This document shows, one piece after another, positions 8,730 to 17,204 of a stretch of DNA of 64,000 bases. The stretch is taken from positions 2,728,001-2,792,000 of the forward strand of contig NZ_BSNG01000001.1 in assembly GCF_030159855.1 (NCBI RefSeq), read 5' to 3'. Position numbers and translations under genes: made by a program. The notes beneath the pieces are model-generated. The model did no database searches. It was given only the letters and a program-made list of their open reading frames with translations, and was not told where the DNA came from. The DNA is from Devosia yakushimensis. GTDB lineage: Bacteria; Pseudomonadota; Alphaproteobacteria; Rhizobiales; Devosiaceae. The first letter of the stretch is position 1. Every line of letters starts with the position of its first letter.

Positions 8730-9329
8730 ATGACCGGCAAGTCCCTTCGCAATTTCCGCATCGTGCTATGGGGCCTGGTCGCCATCGTGGCGCTGGGCGC
8801 CACCGCGCTTTACGTCTTCCGGCCACCAGCGCGGCCGCTGCCGCTCGATTTCACCGGCCAGCAATTTGCCCTGGCCTCCACGGCGGGCGGCACGTTCACG
8901 CAGAACGATCTCAAGGGCACGCCGAGCCTCATCTTCTTCGGCTATACTTTCTGCCCGGATGTCTGCCCCACGACGCTGGCCGAAACCACTGCCTGGCGCG
9001 CCCAGCTCGGCCTCACGCCCGAGCAGCTGCGCATCATCTTCGTCACGGTCGATCCCGAGCGCGATACGCTTGATGCCGTTAAAGGCTATGTCGAAGGGTT
9101 CGATCCCTCCATCATTGGCCTTGTCGGCGATCAGGCGCAGACCGAAGCGGTCAAGGCCGCCTTCGGCGTCTTTTCGGAAAAGGCCGAAGCAACGGACGAT
9201 TACTATCTGGTCAATCACACCGCCCTCACCTTTCTGATCGATGCCGATGGCAAGTTCGACGGCACGGTCGCCTATGAAGAGGCGGGCGATACGGCCCTGG
9301 CCAAGGTCAAGCGGCTGGTCGAGGGATGA
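8730..9329 (+). CDS. SCO1/SenC-type copper chaperone/thioredoxin-fold protein
   Basis: 199 residues. One N-terminal membrane anchor (~9-30) is followed by a thioredoxin-like domain. The copper ligands are FCPDVCP (Cys75, Cys79) and the His in VNHTALTFLID (~165). SCO proteins deliver copper or reduce thiols for the CuA centre of cytochrome oxidase. The ATG at 8730 is 11 bp after xseB. The stop overlaps the tlyA start (ATGA). In relatives the slot between xseB and tlyA often holds dxs, so this arrangement is a departure. Confidence 0.92.
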   Translation: MTGKSLRNFRIVLWGLVAIVALGATALYVFRPPARPLPLDFTGQQFALASTAGGTFTQNDLKGTPSLIFFGYTFCPDVCPTTLAETTAWRAQLGLTPEQLRIIFVTVDPERDTLDAVKGYVEGFDPSIIGLVGDQAQTEAVKAAFGVFSEKAEATDDYYLVNHTALTFLIDADGKFDGTVAYEEAGDTALAKVKRLVEG

Positions 9330-10066
9330 GCGAGCGCATCCGGCTCGACCTGGCCCTCGAACAGCGCGGGCTGGTGCCGAGCCGTGCCCGGGCGCGCGAC
9401 GCCATTTTGCGCGGCACGGTGACCATTAATGGCATCACCGCCGTCAAGCAGAACCAGATGGTTGGTCGCGACGACAAGCTCGCCCTCAGCGATCCGGCCG
9501 CCAATTATGTGTCACGCGCCGCCCTCAAGCTGGTCGCCGGGCTCGACGCCGGCGGCATTGCGGTCACCGGCAAGACCTGCCTCGATGTGGGTTCATCCAC
9601 GGGCGGCTTTACCCAGGTCCTGATGGAGCGCGGCGCTCGCCGCATCTACGCCGTCGATGTCGGCCATGCCCAATTGCATGAGCGCCTCAAGGGCAGCGAC
9701 CGCGTGGTCAGCATGGAGGGTGTCAATGCCCGCGACCTGACAGTGGAAATGATCCCCGAGCCCATCGACCTGCTGGTCTCCGATGTCAGCTTCGTCTCGG
9801 TGATCAAAGTGCTCCAAGCCCCGCTCGCCCTCTGCACCCCAAACGCCGATGCCGTGATCCTGTTCAAACCGCAATTCGAAGTCGGCCGCGTCAATGTCGG
9901 CAAGGGCGGCATCGTCACCAGCGAGCCGGCCATTGCCGAGGCGCTAACCGAGGTCATTGCCTTTATGCAAGCCCAGGGCTTCCAACACCGGCACTCGGTG
10001 ACGTCACCCATTTCAGGCGGCGATGGGAATGTGGAAACGGTGCTGGTGTTCGGGCGCGGCCGCTAA
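9326..10066 (+). CDS. tlyA: TlyA-family rRNA 2'-O-methyltransferase
   Basis: 246 residues. An N-terminal S4 RNA-binding domain (~5-65: RLDLALEQRGLVPSRARARD) is followed by a FtsJ-like SAM methyltransferase domain (DVGSSTGGFTQVLMERGA, DLLVSDVSFVS, FKPQFEVG). TlyA enzymes methylate ribose of 16S/23S rRNA and some act as hemolysins. It overlaps the SCO gene by 4 nt, so it is likely co-translated. Confidence 0.93.
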   Translation: MSERIRLDLALEQRGLVPSRARARDAILRGTVTINGITAVKQNQMVGRDDKLALSDPAANYVSRAALKLVAGLDAGGIAVTGKTCLDVGSSTGGFTQVLMERGARRIYAVDVGHAQLHERLKGSDRVVSMEGVNARDLTVEMIPEPIDLLVSDVSFVSVIKVLQAPLALCTPNADAVILFKPQFEVGRVNVGKGGIVTSEPAIAEALTEVIAFMQAQGFQHRHSVTSPISGGDGNVETVLVFGRGR

Positions 10067-10100
10067 GGGGCACGACCTCAATACCACCCACCCACTGGTG

Positions 10101-10184
10101 CTTCCCTCGGGCTTTACCCGAGGGCCTTTCCCAACCCGGCACAAGCGGCGAGTGGCCCTCGGATCAAGTCCGAGGGAAGCGATC
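10101..10184 (+). repeat. Dispersed intergenic palindromic repeat, copy B
   Basis: This is the most complete copy: CTTCCCTCGGGCTTTACCCG at the left end, AACCCGGCACAAGCGGCGAG in the middle, and CCTCGGATCAAGTCCGAGGG at the right. The two ends are imperfect inverted repeats. It sits between convergent tlyA and aroC, so it may also stop transcription from both sides. Confidence 0.88.
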
Positions 10185-10226
10185 GTGGGTGAGCGGCGAC
10201 GGTGCAAACAAAACCAAGCTGCACTC

Positions 10227-11342
10227 TTAGTTCCGCTGGAACCCCACCGCGCCCTCGCGCCCCGTCTGCCCTCTGTGCCGCAGGTAGTGATCGGCCAGCA
10301 CCAGCGCCATCATCGCCTCCCCCACCGGCACCGCGCGTATCCCCACACACGGGTCGTGCCGGCCCTTGGTCACGATATCGGTGTCCTCATTGGCGGTCGT
10401 TACCGTCTGGCGCGGCGTGATGATCGAGGATGTCGGCTTCACCGCAAAGCGGCAGACGATCGGGTCCCCATTGGAAATCCCACCCAAAATCCCACCGGCA
10501 TTGTTGGAGAGGAAATAGGGCCTGTTCTCCCCGCTCCGCATCTGGTCGGCATTCTCGATACCGGTGAGGCTCGCCGCTTCGAAGCCAGCGCCGATTTCCA
10601 CCGCCTTGACCGCATTGATGCTCATCATGGCCGAGGCCAGATCGGCGCTGAGCTTGCCATAGATGGGCGCCCCCCAGCCGGCCGGCACATTTTCCGCCAC
10701 CACCTCGATCACGGCACCCACCGAATTGCCTTCCTTGCGGATACCATCGAGATAGTCGGCCCACATTTCCGCCGCCTTGGCATCGGCGCAGAAGAACGGG
10801 TTCTGGTCGACCTGGCCCCAATCGAAATTGTTGTAGTCGATCTTATGTGGCCCGATCTGCACCAGGCTCGCACGAATGGAAATCCCCGCCAGCACTTGCC
10901 GGGCGACGGCACCCGCCGCCACCCGCGCCGCAGTCTCGCGCGCCGAGGTGCGGCCGCCGCCGCGATAGTCGCGAATGCCGTATTTCTGGTCATAGGTATA
11001 GTCGGCATGGCCGGGACGGTATTTGTCCCGGATCTCAGCATAATCCTTGGAGCGCTGATCGGTATTCTCGATCATCAACGAAATCGGCGTGCCGGTGGTG
11101 CGCGATCCATCGGTGCGCTCGTCCTCGAACACGCCCGAGAGAATTTTGACCTCATCGGCCTCGCGCCGCTGCGTGGTGAATTTGGACTGACCAGGTTTCC
11201 GCCGATCAAGATCGCGCTGGATCATTTCCGGCGTCAGCACAATGCCCGGCGGGCACCCATCCACCACCACGCCCAAAGCCGGCCCATGGCTCTCGCCCCA
11301 GGTGGTAAAACGGAAGAGATGTCCGAAAGTATTGAACGACAT
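10227..11342 (-). CDS. aroC: Chorismate synthase
   Basis: 371 residues. It catalyses the last step of the shikimate pathway (EPSP to chorismate, with reduced FMN). Signatures: FTTWGESHGPALG at the N-terminus, RPGHADYTYDQKYG, RDYRGGGRTSARET, and GGISNGDPI with DPCVGIRAVPV near the C-terminus. The ATG at 11342 (MSFNTFGHLFRF) gives the standard N-terminus. Confidence 0.97.
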   Translation of the reverse strand: MSFNTFGHLFRFTTWGESHGPALGVVVDGCPPGIVLTPEMIQRDLDRRKPGQSKFTTQRREADEVKILSGVFEDERTDGSRTTGTPISLMIENTDQRSKDYAEIRDKYRPGHADYTYDQKYGIRDYRGGGRTSARETAARVAAGAVARQVLAGISIRASLVQIGPHKIDYNNFDWGQVDQNPFFCADAKAAEMWADYLDGIRKEGNSVGAVIEVVAENVPAGWGAPIYGKLSADLASAMMSINAVKAVEIGAGFEAASLTGIENADQMRSGENRPYFLSNNAGGILGGISNGDPIVCRFAVKPTSSIITPRQTVTTANEDTDIVTKGRHDPCVGIRAVPVGEAMMALVLADHYLRHRGQTGREGAVGFQRN

Positions 11343-11389
11343 GGCGCTGCCCCGTGGTTGTGGCTTTCTAGGCACGCGGGGCGATCAGG

Positions 11390-11794
11390 TCAATCGAGCC
11401 AGTTCTCGATCCGCAGATTAGGCACGCGAGAAAACTCCCCGACATTGGCAGTAACGAGCGTGAGGTCGAGTGCCAAAGCATGGGCCGCGATGAAAAGGTC
11501 ATTGCCACCGATGGGTGTTCCGGAAAGCCGTAGATGCGTGCGGATTGAGCCATAAATGGCGTCGGCCGGAGCCTCGAAAGGCAGAGCACGAATAACCGTC
11601 AGAATCTCATCGATTTCGGCGTGCAGACGTGGCGACCGCCGGAGATCGGCGCCATACCGCAGTTCCGCAGTGGAAATCGTGCTAACGCATATATTCCCTG
11701 TGCCAAAACGCTCAATGCGCTGCCAAAGCCGTCCTGCTCCCTGCCGCATCATGGTGGACATGATGTTGGTGTCCAGCATGGCGCGGAAAGTCAC
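11390..11794 (-). CDS. vapC: Type II toxin VapC (PIN-domain ribonuclease)
   Basis: 134 residues. It carries the four PIN acidic positions: D in MLDTNIMS (near residue 8), E in STAELRYGAD (~44), and the pair in GGNDLFIAAHAL (~98). It ends in VTANVGEFSRVPNLRIENW, as VapC toxins do. VapC toxins cleave RNA, often initiator tRNA or rRNA. The start overlaps the end of vapB by 4 nt, so the two are translationally coupled. Confidence 0.92.
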   Translation of the reverse strand: MTFRAMLDTNIMSTMMRQGAGRLWQRIERFGTGNICVSTISTAELRYGADLRRSPRLHAEIDEILTVIRALPFEAPADAIYGSIRTHLRLSGTPIGGNDLFIAAHALALDLTLVTANVGEFSRVPNLRIENWLD

Positions 11795-12027
11795 AGGTCG
11801 GGCTCATCGAGTGGCAAGAGGTCCGAATCGTCTATGTCCGGGAAATCAACTGGGCCATAAAACGCCAGAATCTCTCCCAAGGTCTTATGCACCTTCGGCT
11901 CGATCACCAGCTTGTCGCCTTCCTTGCGAATGGTGACTTCGGTGCCCGGCATCTCGAACTCTACCGGAATGCGCACGGCCTGGTTGCGGCCGTTGCGGAA
12001 CAGGCTTGCTGTCTTGATCTCGTTCAT
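11791..12027 (-). CDS. vapB: Type II antitoxin VapB (AbrB/SpoVT fold)
   Basis: 78 residues. An N-terminal swapped-hairpin DNA-binding domain (KTASLFRNGRNQAVRIPVEF, then VTIRKEGDKLVIEP) is followed by an acidic C-terminal tail (DFPDIDDSDLLPLDEPDL) that would wrap the toxin. Upstream lie GGAG and a palindromic operator at 12040-12065, so the pair is probably autoregulated. Confidence 0.92.
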   Translation of the reverse strand: MNEIKTASLFRNGRNQAVRIPVEFEMPGTEVTIRKEGDKLVIEPKVHKTLGEILAFYGPVDFPDIDDSDLLPLDEPDL

Positions 12028-12039
12028 GGGCGCTCCATT

Positions 12040-12065
12040 CAGGCATATGCCTTAACATATGCCTG
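12040..12065. promoter_or_regulatory. Putative VapB/VapBC operator
   Basis: Arms CAGGCATATG and CATATGCCTG form a perfect 10-bp inverted repeat with a 6-nt spacer, 13 bp before the vapB start codon. The left arm is itself part of the palindrome AGGCATATGCCT. VapBC complexes typically bind such repeats to repress their own promoter. Confidence 0.75.
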
Positions 12066-12087
12066 ATGCGGAGAGCCGGCAAGATGC

Positions 12088-12708
12088 TCACACATCCCCC
12101 GCGCGCAGCAGCTCCATCCGGCCCGGGGTGAAATGCATCACCGCGTCCTGTGGCGGGGCCCAGTTGATAACGTCGAGGATGGGCGCATGCTCGATCAATA
12201 CGCGCAGCGTGCGGGCGATGCCGCCATGCGCCACCACCACCGATGGTCCCTTGAGCACGGCGGCGAATTCGGCGAGCCGGGCTTCGACATCGCGGTAATT
12301 CTCACCGTTTTCCGGCCGGAAATCCCAATAGTCCTCAGTGCGCTCGCCCGGCGCCACGGCCATATTGGCGGGCAATTGCTCGAACAATTCGCCCTCGAGC
12401 ACACCGAAGGAAATTTCCATCAGCCGCACGTCATATTTGACCTCGGGCAGGTGTATGTCGAAGCCGGCCCGCACCCGGTCCATGGTGTCGCGCGTGCGAT
12501 TGAGCGGGGAGGCGTGCCATTCGAACGCCATGGGATCGAGCCCGCGCGCCTTGAACAGGGCGGCCAGCGTCAGCCCGTTCTGGTTGGCCTGGCCCTTGCC
12601 CTTTTCGTTGAGCGGAATGTCCTTGCGCCCCTGATAGCGGCGTTCGGCGTTCCAGGGGGTTTCCCCATGCCGGATGAAGTAGATTTCCGGCCAGACCAAG
12701 GCTGTCAT
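12088..12708 (-). CDS. Histidine phosphatase superfamily protein
   Basis: 206 residues. The catalytic signature FIRHGETPWN has the nucleophile His14, and the second catalytic His lies in VVVAHGGIARTL (~160). It is a phosphoglycerate-mutase-like phosphatase. LNEKGKGQA and ASPLNRTRDTM are typical. The substrate is not determined. It stands alone on the minus strand, upstream of vapBC. Confidence 0.9.
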   Translation of the reverse strand: MTALVWPEIYFIRHGETPWNAERRYQGRKDIPLNEKGKGQANQNGLTLAALFKARGLDPMAFEWHASPLNRTRDTMDRVRAGFDIHLPEVKYDVRLMEISFGVLEGELFEQLPANMAVAPGERTEDYWDFRPENGENYRDVEARLAEFAAVLKGPSVVVAHGGIARTLRVLIEHAPILDVINWAPPQDAVMHFTPGRMELLRAGDV

Positions 12709-12961
12709 GTGCTATTCCCGCGTTGCGCCAACGCGTCCTACATCAGGGTTTGGAGCGTCCAAGGTACTGGATTCGGACGGGGACGCCACCGGCCAAATCG
12801 GAAGGCAGGTATGCCGTGGCGCTGAAGCCGTGCTTGCCTGCCATCGATCCAGTGGTCATTGTTACCTCCCCTGCTGGAGTCCTCTTGCCGCTTGTGGCAT
12901 AGGCCGGCCCAACGGGGCAAGAATAGCGCCTCCTCCCTGGCCGCCAGACACCGGTTTTTCC

Positions 12962-14377
12962 ATGCCCTCATCCACTGCCGATATCCTTGCCCAGCTCACC
13001 GGTCTGGTCGGCCCTGCCGCCGTCATCGGTGCGCCCGAACAGATGGGCAATTATCTCAATGAGCCGCGCAAGCGCTTCCATAAGGGTGCCGTGGCCGTGG
13101 TGCTGCCCAGCTCGGTTGCCGAGGTACAGGCCATTGTCCGTTGGGCCAATGAACATGGCGTGGGCCTCATCCCCCAGGGCGGCAATACGGGGCTGGTAGG
13201 TGCACAGGTGCCCTTGCGGGGCGACGAGGTCATCATCAGCCTCACCCGGCTCGACACCATTCGCAGCGTCGATCCTGCCGCCGGCACGATGACCGCCGAA
13301 GCGGGCGTCATCCTCGAAAATGCGCACAAAGCCGCCGAAGCCCAGGGCACGATCTTCCCGCTCTGGCTGGCCTCGCAGGGTTCCGCCCGCGTCGGGGGGC
13401 TGCTCTCCTCCAATGCTGGCGGCGTCAATGTGCTGACCTATGGCAATGCCCGCGAGCTCACCATGGGCGTCGAGGCTGTGCTGGCCGACGGGCGGCTCTA
13501 TCAGGGCCTCAATTCGCTCAAGAAGGACAATACCGGCTACGATCTCAAGGACCTGCTGGTGGGCGCCGAGGGCACGCTGGGCATCATCACGGCGGCCACG
13601 CTCAAGCTCTTCCCCAAGCCGGAAGATTACGAGACCTGCATCGTCAATATCGCTAGCCCCGATGCCGCGCGCACCCTGTTCCAGCTGCTGCGCGAGCGGC
13701 TGGGCGGGCGCCTCAACGCGTTCGAGATCGTCCCCGCACTCGGGCTCGACATGCAATTGCGCCACGCCATGCTGGACCGCGACCCCACGGCGGGCCCCTC
13801 CCCCTGGTATGCGCTGATCGAAATTTCACGCATGGCCGGCGGACAGGCCGGGCTGTTGCAAGCGGCCATCGAAACCGCCTTCGAGCGCCAGCTGATCGAC
13901 AATGCCGTGCTCGCCGAATCCCTCTCCGACCGCACCCGCATGTGGGCCTTCCGCGAGCAGATGAGCGAGGTGCAATCCAAGGAAGGCGCCTCGATCAAGC
14001 ATGACGTGTCGGTGCCCATCGCTGCCGTGCCTCAGCTCATAGCCGAAGGCTCCGCCGCCGCCGAGCGCCTGTTCCCCGGCATCCGCCCGGTGCCATTCGG
14101 GCATATGGGCGATGGCAATATCCACTTCAATTTCAGCCAGCCGGTGGGCGCCGATCCCAAGACCTTCATGGCCCAGGCTGACGAAAAACTGCATGAAGCG
14201 ATCTACGAGATCGTGCTCAAACTAGGCGGTTCAGTCTCGGCCGAACACGGTATCGGCCAGCTCAAGATCGACCTTTTGCGCCAGGTCAAAGACCCGGTCG
14301 CGCTCGACATGATGCGGGCCATCAAGACAGCGCTCGATCCCAGGAACATCCTCAATCCGGGCAAGATGCTGCCGTAG
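12962..14377 (+). CDS. FAD-binding 2-hydroxyacid dehydrogenase (GlcD/D2HGDH-like)
   Basis: 471 residues. The N-terminal FAD-binding PCMH domain has PQGGNTGLVGAQVP (~70-83), followed by NARELTMGVEAVLADG and GAEGTLGIITAATLKL. The C-terminal FAD-oxidase domain has GHMGDGNIHFN (~380) and SAEHGIGQLK (~423). The family oxidises D-lactate, D-2-hydroxyglutarate or glycolate. The exact substrate cannot be fixed from sequence. ATG 12962 is preferred. The 250 bp before it, toward the divergent phosphatase, show no gene. Confidence 0.9.
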   Translation: MPSSTADILAQLTGLVGPAAVIGAPEQMGNYLNEPRKRFHKGAVAVVLPSSVAEVQAIVRWANEHGVGLIPQGGNTGLVGAQVPLRGDEVIISLTRLDTIRSVDPAAGTMTAEAGVILENAHKAAEAQGTIFPLWLASQGSARVGGLLSSNAGGVNVLTYGNARELTMGVEAVLADGRLYQGLNSLKKDNTGYDLKDLLVGAEGTLGIITAATLKLFPKPEDYETCIVNIASPDAARTLFQLLRERLGGRLNAFEIVPALGLDMQLRHAMLDRDPTAGPSPWYALIEISRMAGGQAGLLQAAIETAFERQLIDNAVLAESLSDRTRMWAFREQMSEVQSKEGASIKHDVSVPIAAVPQLIAEGSAAAERLFPGIRPVPFGHMGDGNIHFNFSQPVGADPKTFMAQADEKLHEAIYEIVLKLGGSVSAEHGIGQLKIDLLRQVKDPVALDMMRAIKTALDPRNILNPGKMLP

Positions 14378-14434
14378 CCGGCCACTTTTTTGTACCTACT
14401 TGCACGTCATGCCCCCAGGCGCCATCTCAGCGCC

Positions 14435-15010
14435 ATGACACAGATCCTGCCCCTTGCCGGCGTCGAATTCCTCGACGACGCCACCCGTCCGCCTCCGGTT
14501 GCGCTCGAAGGCATCACCGAAGAACAGCGCCAGCCCGGCCTGCATCTGCGCATGGTCCACGACCATCTCAGGCACAATATGAGCACCCTGGCCAAGCTGA
14601 TCGAGCGCGCCAAAGCCGGCGGCGTCACGCCTGCCGAGATCACGGCGGAGACCGCCGATCTGGCCATCGTCGCCAATTACCGCCGCTTCGGCAATCTCTG
14701 CGGCCAGCACTGCCAGATCGTCAACACCCACCATTCCATCGAGGATTATGCGATCTTTCCGGCCCTGGCCGAGCGGGGCGAAGCCTTCCGCAAAATCGCC
14801 GACCGGCTGCGGGCGGAGCATGTCGTGGTGCATGAATTGCTGGTGCGGCTGGTCGATGCACTCAATGTGCTGGCCGGCGAACCCAGCCCCTCCAATTTCG
14901 AAACCACGCTGACCGTCTATCACGCGCTCGAACGCGTGCTGCTGTCGCATCTGGGCTATGAGGAAGACGCCATGGGCGACGCATTGGGCTATTTCAGCAT
15001 CGGGGTCTAA
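14435..15010 (+). CDS. Hemerythrin-like HHE domain protein
   Basis: 191 residues, four-helix metal-binding type. Candidate ligands: HLRMVHDHLRHN (first helix), NTHHSIEDYAIFPAL (HxxxE-type), LRAEHVVVHELL, and LLSHLGYEED at the end. Such proteins bind a di-iron centre and sense or store O2, or respond to nitrosative stress. The role here is unknown. ATG 14435 is chosen over an upstream TTG at 14390. Its stop overlaps the stop of the convergent SRAP gene by 4 nt. Confidence 0.85.
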   Translation: MTQILPLAGVEFLDDATRPPPVALEGITEEQRQPGLHLRMVHDHLRHNMSTLAKLIERAKAGGVTPAEITAETADLAIVANYRRFGNLCGQHCQIVNTHHSIEDYAIFPALAERGEAFRKIADRLRAEHVVVHELLVRLVDALNVLAGEPSPSNFETTLTVYHALERVLLSHLGYEEDAMGDALGYFSIGV

Positions 15011-15732
15011 AACAAATCCAGCTGCCCGCCCGCCGCCTTCTTGCGCACCGGCTCGGGCTTTTCCACGCTCACTTCGACAATCAGCCCCGGATCGTCATCC
15101 CGCGCCGAATTGACCCGGGTCGAGACGGGGTGAAACTTGACCGCTCCATCCTCCAGCGGCAGCGCCAATTGATGGGCAGCCTTGGCCGGAAAGCTTCTGA
15201 CATCGAGCCATTGGTCGATGGCATCGCCCTCGAGAATGGCCGGCATGCGGTCGTGCACCACCGAAAGCTGGCCATTGGCCGGCACGGTAATGGTGGCGAC
15301 GCTGTCGATTTCCTCGCCTTCCGGCCCAACCCAGGTGGCGTAGAGCCCCGCCAGCGCCATGGGCCGGTCATCGACCAAGGTGATATAATAGGGCTGTTTC
15401 CGCTTGTCCGGCCCGGTGTGCCATTCGTAATAGCCGCTGGCCGGAATGATGCAGCGGCCATGTTTGAGCGCGTCGCGAAAGGCGGGCTTTTCGGCCATGG
15501 TCTCAACCCGGGCATTGACCAGGAGCGGGAATTCGCGCGGGTCCTTCACCCAGCGCGGCACCAGGCCCCAGCGCGCGAAATGCCCCTGGCGGCGGCCCGA
15601 TTCCTCCCAAATGGCGATAACCGGCTGGGTCGGGGCGATATTATAGCGCGGTACGCTTTCCACGCTGTTGAGCAGTTTGAACAGCTCCGCCATTAGTTCG
15701 GGCGGCAGGGTCGATGCGTAGCGTCCGCACAT
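15007..15732 (-). CDS. yedK: SRAP/HMCES family protein (YedK-like)
   Basis: 241 residues. This family forms a thiazolidine crosslink with abasic sites in single-stranded DNA and shields them. Key residues: catalytic Cys2 (MCGRYAS), Asn31 in RYNIAPTQ, the Glu in IIPASGYYEWH (~108), and the active-site His within SVVHDRMPAIL. Initiator Met removal would free Cys2. Divergent from the Nudix gene (73 bp). I see no LexA box in that gap. Confidence 0.93.
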   Translation of the reverse strand: MCGRYASTLPPELMAELFKLLNSVESVPRYNIAPTQPVIAIWEESGRRQGHFARWGLVPRWVKDPREFPLLVNARVETMAEKPAFRDALKHGRCIIPASGYYEWHTGPDKRKQPYYITLVDDRPMALAGLYATWVGPEGEEIDSVATITVPANGQLSVVHDRMPAILEGDAIDQWLDVRSFPAKAAHQLALPLEDGAVKFHPVSTRVNSARDDDPGLIVEVSVEKPEPVRKKAAGGQLDLF

Positions 15733-15805
15733 ATTTGGGGGCCTCGGGAATCGGTCGCCAAAGAGGTAGTCTCTGAGCAGACGAATCGCAAATGGACTGC
15801 CTTAA

Positions 15806-16204
15806 GTGACCGAAACCCCGAACGCCGCCAGTGTCGCCCTTATTCGCGATGGCAAGGTGCTGCTGATCAAGCGGGCCTATGCGCCCTATCAGCACCTGTG
15901 GACCCTGCCCGGCGGCCGCATCGAGCCCGATGAAACCATCGAGCAATGCGCGACACGGGAAATCCGCGAGGAAGTGGGCCTTACCGTGCGTAATCTCAAA
16001 CCCGTCATGGTGCAATTGCTCGGCAAGGACGAGACCTTCCAGCTGGCCGTATTCGCCAGCACCGATTTTTCCGGCAGCTTCTTTGCCTCCGACGAAATCA
16101 GCGACCATAAATGGGTGGCGCCTGGCGCGCTGGTGGCCTTCCGCACCACCAGCCGGCTCGATGACGTCCTCGCGAAGGCCTTCGCAGTGATCGGCCAAAG
16201 CTGA
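15806..16204 (+). CDS. Nudix hydrolase
   Basis: 132 residues from a GTG start. A complete Nudix box spans 37-59 (Gly37, Glu43, Arg51-Glu52, Glu55-Glu56, Gly58). Nudix enzymes cleave nucleoside diphosphates linked to another group, such as damaged nucleotides or ADP-ribose. The substrate is unknown. It is followed 32 bp later by a TIGR02301 gene on the same strand. Confidence 0.9.
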   Translation: MTETPNAASVALIRDGKVLLIKRAYAPYQHLWTLPGGRIEPDETIEQCATREIREEVGLTVRNLKPVMVQLLGKDETFQLAVFASTDFSGSFFASDEISDHKWVAPGALVAFRTTSRLDDVLAKAFAVIGQS

Positions 16205-16236
16205 TACAAGCCCGGCCGACACAGATACGGGACGCC

Positions 16237-16608
16237 ATGGCAAGACTGTTCAAAGCGATGATCGTGATGCTGGCGCTGGTTGGAAGCGCCGCGCCGGCCA
16301 TGGCCATCGATCCGCTCTATCAGCGCGAAATGGAACGGCTGGCCGAGATCATGGGCAGCCTCTATTTCCTGCAGCCGCTCTGCAAGGCCGGCACCACCGA
16401 TTGGCGCGCCGAAATGTCCGATCTCATTAGCCTGGACGAACCCGACGAGGATCGCCGCCAGCGCCTGGCCGGGGCGTTTAATGGCGGCTACACGGCCTAT
16501 GCCCGCTTTCACCGCGCCTGCACACCGGCTGCGCATGAGGCCCTGACGCGCCTGCTGACCGAGGCCGAACGCACCGCACGGGACATCCATACGCGGTTTG
16601 CCGAATAG
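16237..16608 (+). CDS. TIGR02301 family secreted protein
   Basis: 123 residues. A signal peptide covers 1-23 (MARLFKAMIVMLALVGSAAPAMA, cut after AMA). The mature part has the family pattern: RLAEIMGSLYFLQPLCKA, WRAEMSDLI, RLAGAFNGGYTAYARFHRAC. Two Cys could form a disulfide in the periplasm. The family is known mainly from Hyphomicrobiales and has no assigned function. Confidence 0.85.
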   Translation: MARLFKAMIVMLALVGSAAPAMAIDPLYQREMERLAEIMGSLYFLQPLCKAGTTDWRAEMSDLISLDEPDEDRRQRLAGAFNGGYTAYARFHRACTPAAHEALTRLLTEAERTARDIHTRFAE

Positions 16609-16726
16609 ACCATTGGTAAATGGAAAGTTAAACGGTTTACTAAGTCGATGGCATTTCGCACCGACCGTTAACCTTCGGGTTACTTCCTACGCGCTCTCAC
16701 GCGCCATGCGTGTTAACCCAAGGCCT

Positions 16727-17005
16727 ATGACAACGACAAAGTCCATGTTCACGCCGGCGTCCGGGCTGGGCCCTTTCGATCGCGAGCAGAGCGAGCGGCA
16801 GCTTGCGCTCGAATATCTGGCCGAAGCCTGGAACCTGGCCGAAGACGATGGCCTGGAAAGTGCTGCCCTGGCGCATGCCTCGCTCTTTGCCGCGCTCGCC
16901 ACCTTCGTCAAGCTCCATGGCGACGAAGCCACCGCGGATTTGATCGCCATGCTCCCCGACCGCATTCGCTCGGGTGAGTACAACCTGGATCGCGTGCTGC
17001 AGTAG
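16727..17005 (+). CDS. Conserved small protein of unknown function
   Basis: 92 residues with start ATG 16727. It is helical, with Ala/Leu-rich stretches (ERQLALEYLAEAWNLAEDDGLESAA-type heptads), and ends DRIRSGEYNLDRVLQ. No signal or membrane segment. I do not recognise a named domain. The 120 bp upstream is relatively AT-rich and contains several TTAA motifs (GTTAACCTTCGGGTTAC near 16668), which may be a CtrA-like site. Confidence 0.7.
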   Translation: MTTTKSMFTPASGLGPFDREQSERQLALEYLAEAWNLAEDDGLESAALAHASLFAALATFVKLHGDEATADLIAMLPDRIRSGEYNLDRVLQ

Positions 17006-17020
17006 CAGACGGCATGCCTC

Positions 17021-17170
17021 CTGGTCATTCCCCGCGAAAGCGGGAACCTCCGTCTTGGCACTCCTGGCCCACCTCCCCACAATCGCCTCCCTCGGGCTCG
17101 ACCCGAGGGCCATTCTGAACCCGGCGCAAGCGGCGAATGATCCTCGGGTCAAGCCCGAGGAAGGCGACGG
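17021..17170 (+). repeat. Intergenic repeats: GCGAAAGCGGGAACCTC unit plus palindromic copy C
   Basis: Two repeat kinds lie side by side. At 17021-17060 is CCCGCGAAAGCGGGAACCTC followed by CGTCTTGG, also seen near 20555-20590. At 17086-17170 is copy C of the 85-bp family (CCCTCGGGCTCGACCCGAGG ... CCCGGCGCAAGCGGCGAA ... GTCAAGCCCGAGG). They lie between convergent genes. Confidence 0.85.
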
Positions 17171-17204
17171 TGATTGTGCAGATGCTCGGCAAGCCAAACG
17201 CACT

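Noticed and set aside
12709..12961. A small gene between the histidine phosphatase and the FAD enzyme
   Set aside because: Frames here on both strands lack start-site support or any domain pattern. The region is taken as divergent promoter DNA.
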